DNA from: Streptomyces sp. NBC_01283
GTDB taxonomy: Bacteria > Actinomycetota > Actinomycetes > Streptomycetales > Streptomycetaceae
Assembly (NCBI RefSeq): GCF_041435335.1
Contig: NZ_CP108430.1
Location: 4,681,501 to 4,745,500 of the forward strand
Reading direction: 5' to 3'
DNA length: 64,000 nt
The first letter of the stretch is position 1. Each line of letters begins with the position of its first letter. Below the pieces are notes generated by a model. The model made no database searches. It worked only from the letters and a program-made list of their open reading frames with translations, and was not told where the DNA came from. Positions 62,001 through 64,000 of this stretch are shown here, piece after piece. Position numbers and translations under genes: made by a program.

Positions 62001-63437
62001 TCAGCCGGGCGGCAGAGCCCTGCACAAGGCCTCCAGCGCCGCTCCGTAGGCATGCTCCGGCGGCGTGGAGTAGCCGACGACCAGGCCGTCGGGCGCGGGC
62101 ATCGTGGCCTCCGGGTGGCGGAATCCGGCGAGTCCCTCCAGCGCGAGGCCCTGCCAGGCAGCCGCCTTGGCCGTGGACTGTTCGGTGCCGGGCGGCAGCC
62201 GCAGGACGGCGTGCAGGCCGGCGGCGACACCGGTCGGGCTGATGTGCGGGGCGTGCGTGGCGAGGGCGGAGACGAGCTGGTCACGGCGGTTGCGGTAGCG
62301 CTGACGCATGCGGCGGATGTGCCGGTCGTAGTGGCCCGACTCGATCAGATCGGCGAGCGTGAGCTGGTCGATGACACTGGCCCACGCCTCGCGTTCGCCC
62401 TTCGCCGCGAGCACTCCGTCGATGAGGTGTTCGGGCAGAACAAGCCACCCGAGGCGCACTCCCGGGGAGAGGCTCTTGCTGACCGAGCCCATGTAGACCA
62501 CGCGTTCGGGGTCCAGGCCCTGTACGGCACCCACCGGCTCCCGGTCGTAGCGGAACTCACCGTCGTAGTCGTCCTCCAGGACGAGGCCGTCGCGGGCGCG
62601 CGCCCAGTCGATCACCGCCGCGCGCCGCGTCGGGTGCAGCGGGCCGCCAGTAGGGAACTGGTGTGCAGGCGTGAGCAGTACACCCCGGACTCGCTGACTC
62701 TCGGTCAACTCCTCGATGCGGGCTCCCTTTTCGTCGAGGCCGAGCGGGGCCGTCCGTACGCCCGCGGTCGCGAGGATCGACCGATGGAAGCCGAGGCCGT
62801 ACGACTCCACGGCCAGCGGCCCGCGCAGCATTCCGCCGCCCCCGGTCCCGAACAGCAGCCGCAAGGCGTGCGCGAAGCCGGAGCAGACCACGATCCGCTC
62901 CGGGTCGGTGCGCACTCCGCGGGCGCGCCCCAGGTATCCGGCGAGCGCCCGGCGCAGCTCGACGCGCCCCTGCGGGTCACCTGGTCCGAAGGCCTCGTTC
63001 GGCGCGGAGTTGAGGGCACGCCGGGCCGCGGCGAGCCAGGCGGTGCGCGGGAAGGAGGCGGCGTCCGGCTGGCCCTGGCGCAGGTCGTACGCGGGCGGGG
63101 CGGGTGCCGCGGGCCGGGTGGATGCCCGCTTGGGGACACGGGTGCGCGCGGGTGGCGCAGCCCGCTCGGCCACCCGGGTGCCGGAACCCTGCCGCGCGGT
63201 CAGCCAGCCCTCGGCGACCAGCTCGGCGTAGGCGTCGGCGACGGTGTTGCGGGCGATGCCCAGATCGGCGGCGAGGGAGCGGTAGGGCGGAAGCCGCGTC
63301 CCCGGAGCGAGCCGCCCCTCACGCACGGCGTCCCGCAGCGCCCGGATGAGGACGGCGCGGCGGCCACCCGCCCCGGAGAGCTCCAGGTGCAGGTCACTCC
63401 CGATGCGCTCGGCCAAATTGACCCATGATTCCGACAT
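62001..63437 (-). CDS. MocR/PdxR-type GntR regulator with aminotransferase domain
   Basis: A 478-residue fusion of a GntR winged helix (residues about 25-95: LIRALRDAVREGRLAPGTRLPPYRSLAADLGIARNTVADAYAELVAEGWLTARQGSGTRV) and a fold-type I aminotransferase (about 120-478). The PLP-lysine is in YMGSVSKSLSPGVRLGW. MocR proteins such as PdxR use PLP as a signal. It is divergent from the AhpD-like gene across only 48 bp, so it likely controls that gene and itself. The start ATG at 63437 reads MSESWVNLAERIGS. Confidence 0.93.
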   Translation of the reverse strand: MSESWVNLAERIGSDLHLELSGAGGRRAVLIRALRDAVREGRLAPGTRLPPYRSLAADLGIARNTVADAYAELVAEGWLTARQGSGTRVAERAAPPARTRVPKRASTRPAAPAPPAYDLRQGQPDAASFPRTAWLAAARRALNSAPNEAFGPGDPQGRVELRRALAGYLGRARGVRTDPERIVVCSGFAHALRLLFGTGGGGMLRGPLAVESYGLGFHRSILATAGVRTAPLGLDEKGARIEELTESQRVRGVLLTPAHQFPTGGPLHPTRRAAVIDWARARDGLVLEDDYDGEFRYDREPVGAVQGLDPERVVYMGSVSKSLSPGVRLGWLVLPEHLIDGVLAAKGEREAWASVIDQLTLADLIESGHYDRHIRRMRQRYRNRRDQLVSALATHAPHISPTGVAAGLHAVLRLPPGTEQSTAKAAAWQGLALEGLAGFRHPEATMPAPDGLVVGYSTPPEHAYGAALEALCRALPPG

Positions 63438-63471
63438 GGAAATGCACCCTATCGAAGGTCTATCCCACCCG

Positions 63472-63484
63472 TAGATTCATGGTC
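63472..63484 (+). promoter_or_regulatory. -10 region and leaderless start of the AhpD-like gene
   Basis: TAGATT (63472-63477) is a good -10 element and is followed by an ATG at 63479 and a second at 63485. Transcription start would lie near 63484, so the second ATG may be read without a leader. No SD was seen. The 48-bp gap to the MocR gene must contain the regulator's sites. Confidence 0.45.
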
Positions 63485-64000
63485 ATGACGAACAACGAGA
63501 ACGCCACGCAGACCACCGCCCAGACCGCCGCACAGACCCTCACCCCCACCCCCACCCCCACCCCCACCCCGACTCCCCGCCTCAACTTCGCCAAGGCCGC
63601 CCCCAAGGCCTTCAAGGCCGTGATCGGACTCGACGCCGCCGCCCGTGACGGCCTCGACCCGGCCCTGGTCGAGCTGATCCAGATCCGCGCCTCGCTGCTC
63701 AACGGCTGCGCGTACTGCCTCCACATGCACACCTCCGACGCGCGCAAGGCAGGCGAGGACGAGGCGCGGCTGCACATGGTCGGCGTATGGCGCGAGGCCA
63801 GGAACTTCTTCACGGAGAAGGAGCAGGCGGCCCTCGACCTGACCGAGGCCGTCACGCTCGTCCACCGGGGCGGCATCCCGGACGACGTCTACGCCCGTGC
63901 GGCGGCGCACTTCGACGAGACGGAGCTGGGCCACGTCCTGGCCCTGATCTTCACCATCAACACCTGGAACCGCATAGCCCTGAGCACCGCCAAGGTGGCG
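63485..64000 (+). CDS. Carboxymuconolactone decarboxylase/AhpD family protein, 5' part (runs off the window)
   Basis: The first 172 codons are present. The N-terminus has a PTPTPTPTPTP run encoded by ACCCCC repeats (63541-63575). The CMD domain contains LVELIQIRASLLNGCAYCLHMHTSDARKAGEDEARL with the C-x-x-C and His of AhpD-like peroxidase partners. The C-terminal end lies beyond 64000. Function probably alkylhydroperoxidase-like detoxification. It is divergent from the MocR gene. Start chosen as the second ATG (63485) because of the leaderless promoter spacing. Confidence 0.88.
   Translation, partial: MTNNENATQTTAQTAAQTLTPTPTPTPTPTPRLNFAKAAPKAFKAVIGLDAAARDGLDPALVELIQIRASLLNGCAYCLHMHTSDARKAGEDEARLHMVGVWREARNFFTEKEQAALDLTEAVTLVHRGGIPDDVYARAAAHFDETELGHVLALIFTINTWNRIALSTAKVA

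Noticed and set aside
63541..63575. ACCCCC tandem repeats as a separate repeat element.
   Set aside because: They are in frame and encode a PT repeat at the N-terminus of the AhpD-like protein.

Overview
The window is high-GC actinobacterial DNA and reads as the origin-proximal core of a Streptomyces chromosome. Evidence: third-position GC is very high throughout; the sporulation gene ssgA lies next to its activator ssgR; the gene order dnaB ... ptpA - ssgR - ssgA - thiC - cydABCD - serS - pheA - copper/DtpA operon follows the S. coelicolor order as I remember it (about SCO3910-SCO3968); there are three exact and two one-mismatch copies of the parS site GTTTCACGTGAAAC; and there are three clusters of DnaA boxes. 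I see no rRNA or tRNA gene, IS element, CRISPR array or intact prophage.

Layout. 0-2.7 kb: 5' part of a MATE exporter, a DnaA-box cluster, and replicative helicase dnaB. 2.7-17 kb: mostly accessory enzymes and regulators (RibD-like reductase, quinone reductase-like MDR protein, beta-lactamase-like serine hydrolase, GNATs, MarR-regulated MFS exporter, haem-binding HbpS-like protein, HAD hydrolase, globin-reductase fusion, NUDIX, LysR, PLP gamma-lyase coupled to the tyrosine phosphatase ptpA). A candidate small RNA lies divergent to the LysR gene. 17-21 kb: cupin, small membrane protein, ssgR-ssgA, YibE/F membrane protein. 21-24.75 kb: TPP riboswitch and thiC, followed by a small lower-GC island that ends in a second, diverged thiC 3' end. 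24.8-29.8 kb: membrane protein, metallophosphatase, LacI regulator, aminotransferase. 30-38 kb: Rex operator, cydA, cydB, five 25-bp tandem repeats, fused cydDC, DevS-like sensor kinase. 38-43.5 kb: M23 peptidase, Cof-type HAD, F420-type oxidoreductase, KptA, second DnaA-box cluster, MerR regulator. 43.5-47 kb: overlapping operon of M24 protein, EphD-like hydrolase/SDR fusion, metal-dependent hydrolase and the MerR gene. 47-50.8 kb: two ATPase/permease pairs of ABC transporters. 51-54.9 kb: HAD gene overlapping serS, the strongest DnaA-box cluster, pheA. 55-61.2 kb: copper handling operon (ycnI, sco, PCuAC/ecuC, copCD, Tat-exported DyP peroxidase dtpA) and a linked membrane protein. 61.5-64 kb: RsbW-like ATPase, MocR regulator, divergent AhpD-like gene running off the end.

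Themes. (1) Replication and segregation signals are interleaved with genes: parS forms the centre of a perfect 36-bp palindrome that is probably a bidirectional terminator, and elsewhere supplies the N-terminal codons (V/M-F-H-V-K) of two proteins. (2) Respiration: Rex-controlled cytochrome bd next to a DevS-type GAF kinase; separately, the copper operon that matures copper oxidases. (3) The thiC locus shows a 3'-end exchange that left the displaced end 1.7 kb downstream.

Limits: function calls come from motifs, length and gene order that I recognise; no database search, folding or alignment programme was run. Starts were chosen from Shine-Dalgarno spacing and overlap with neighbours.
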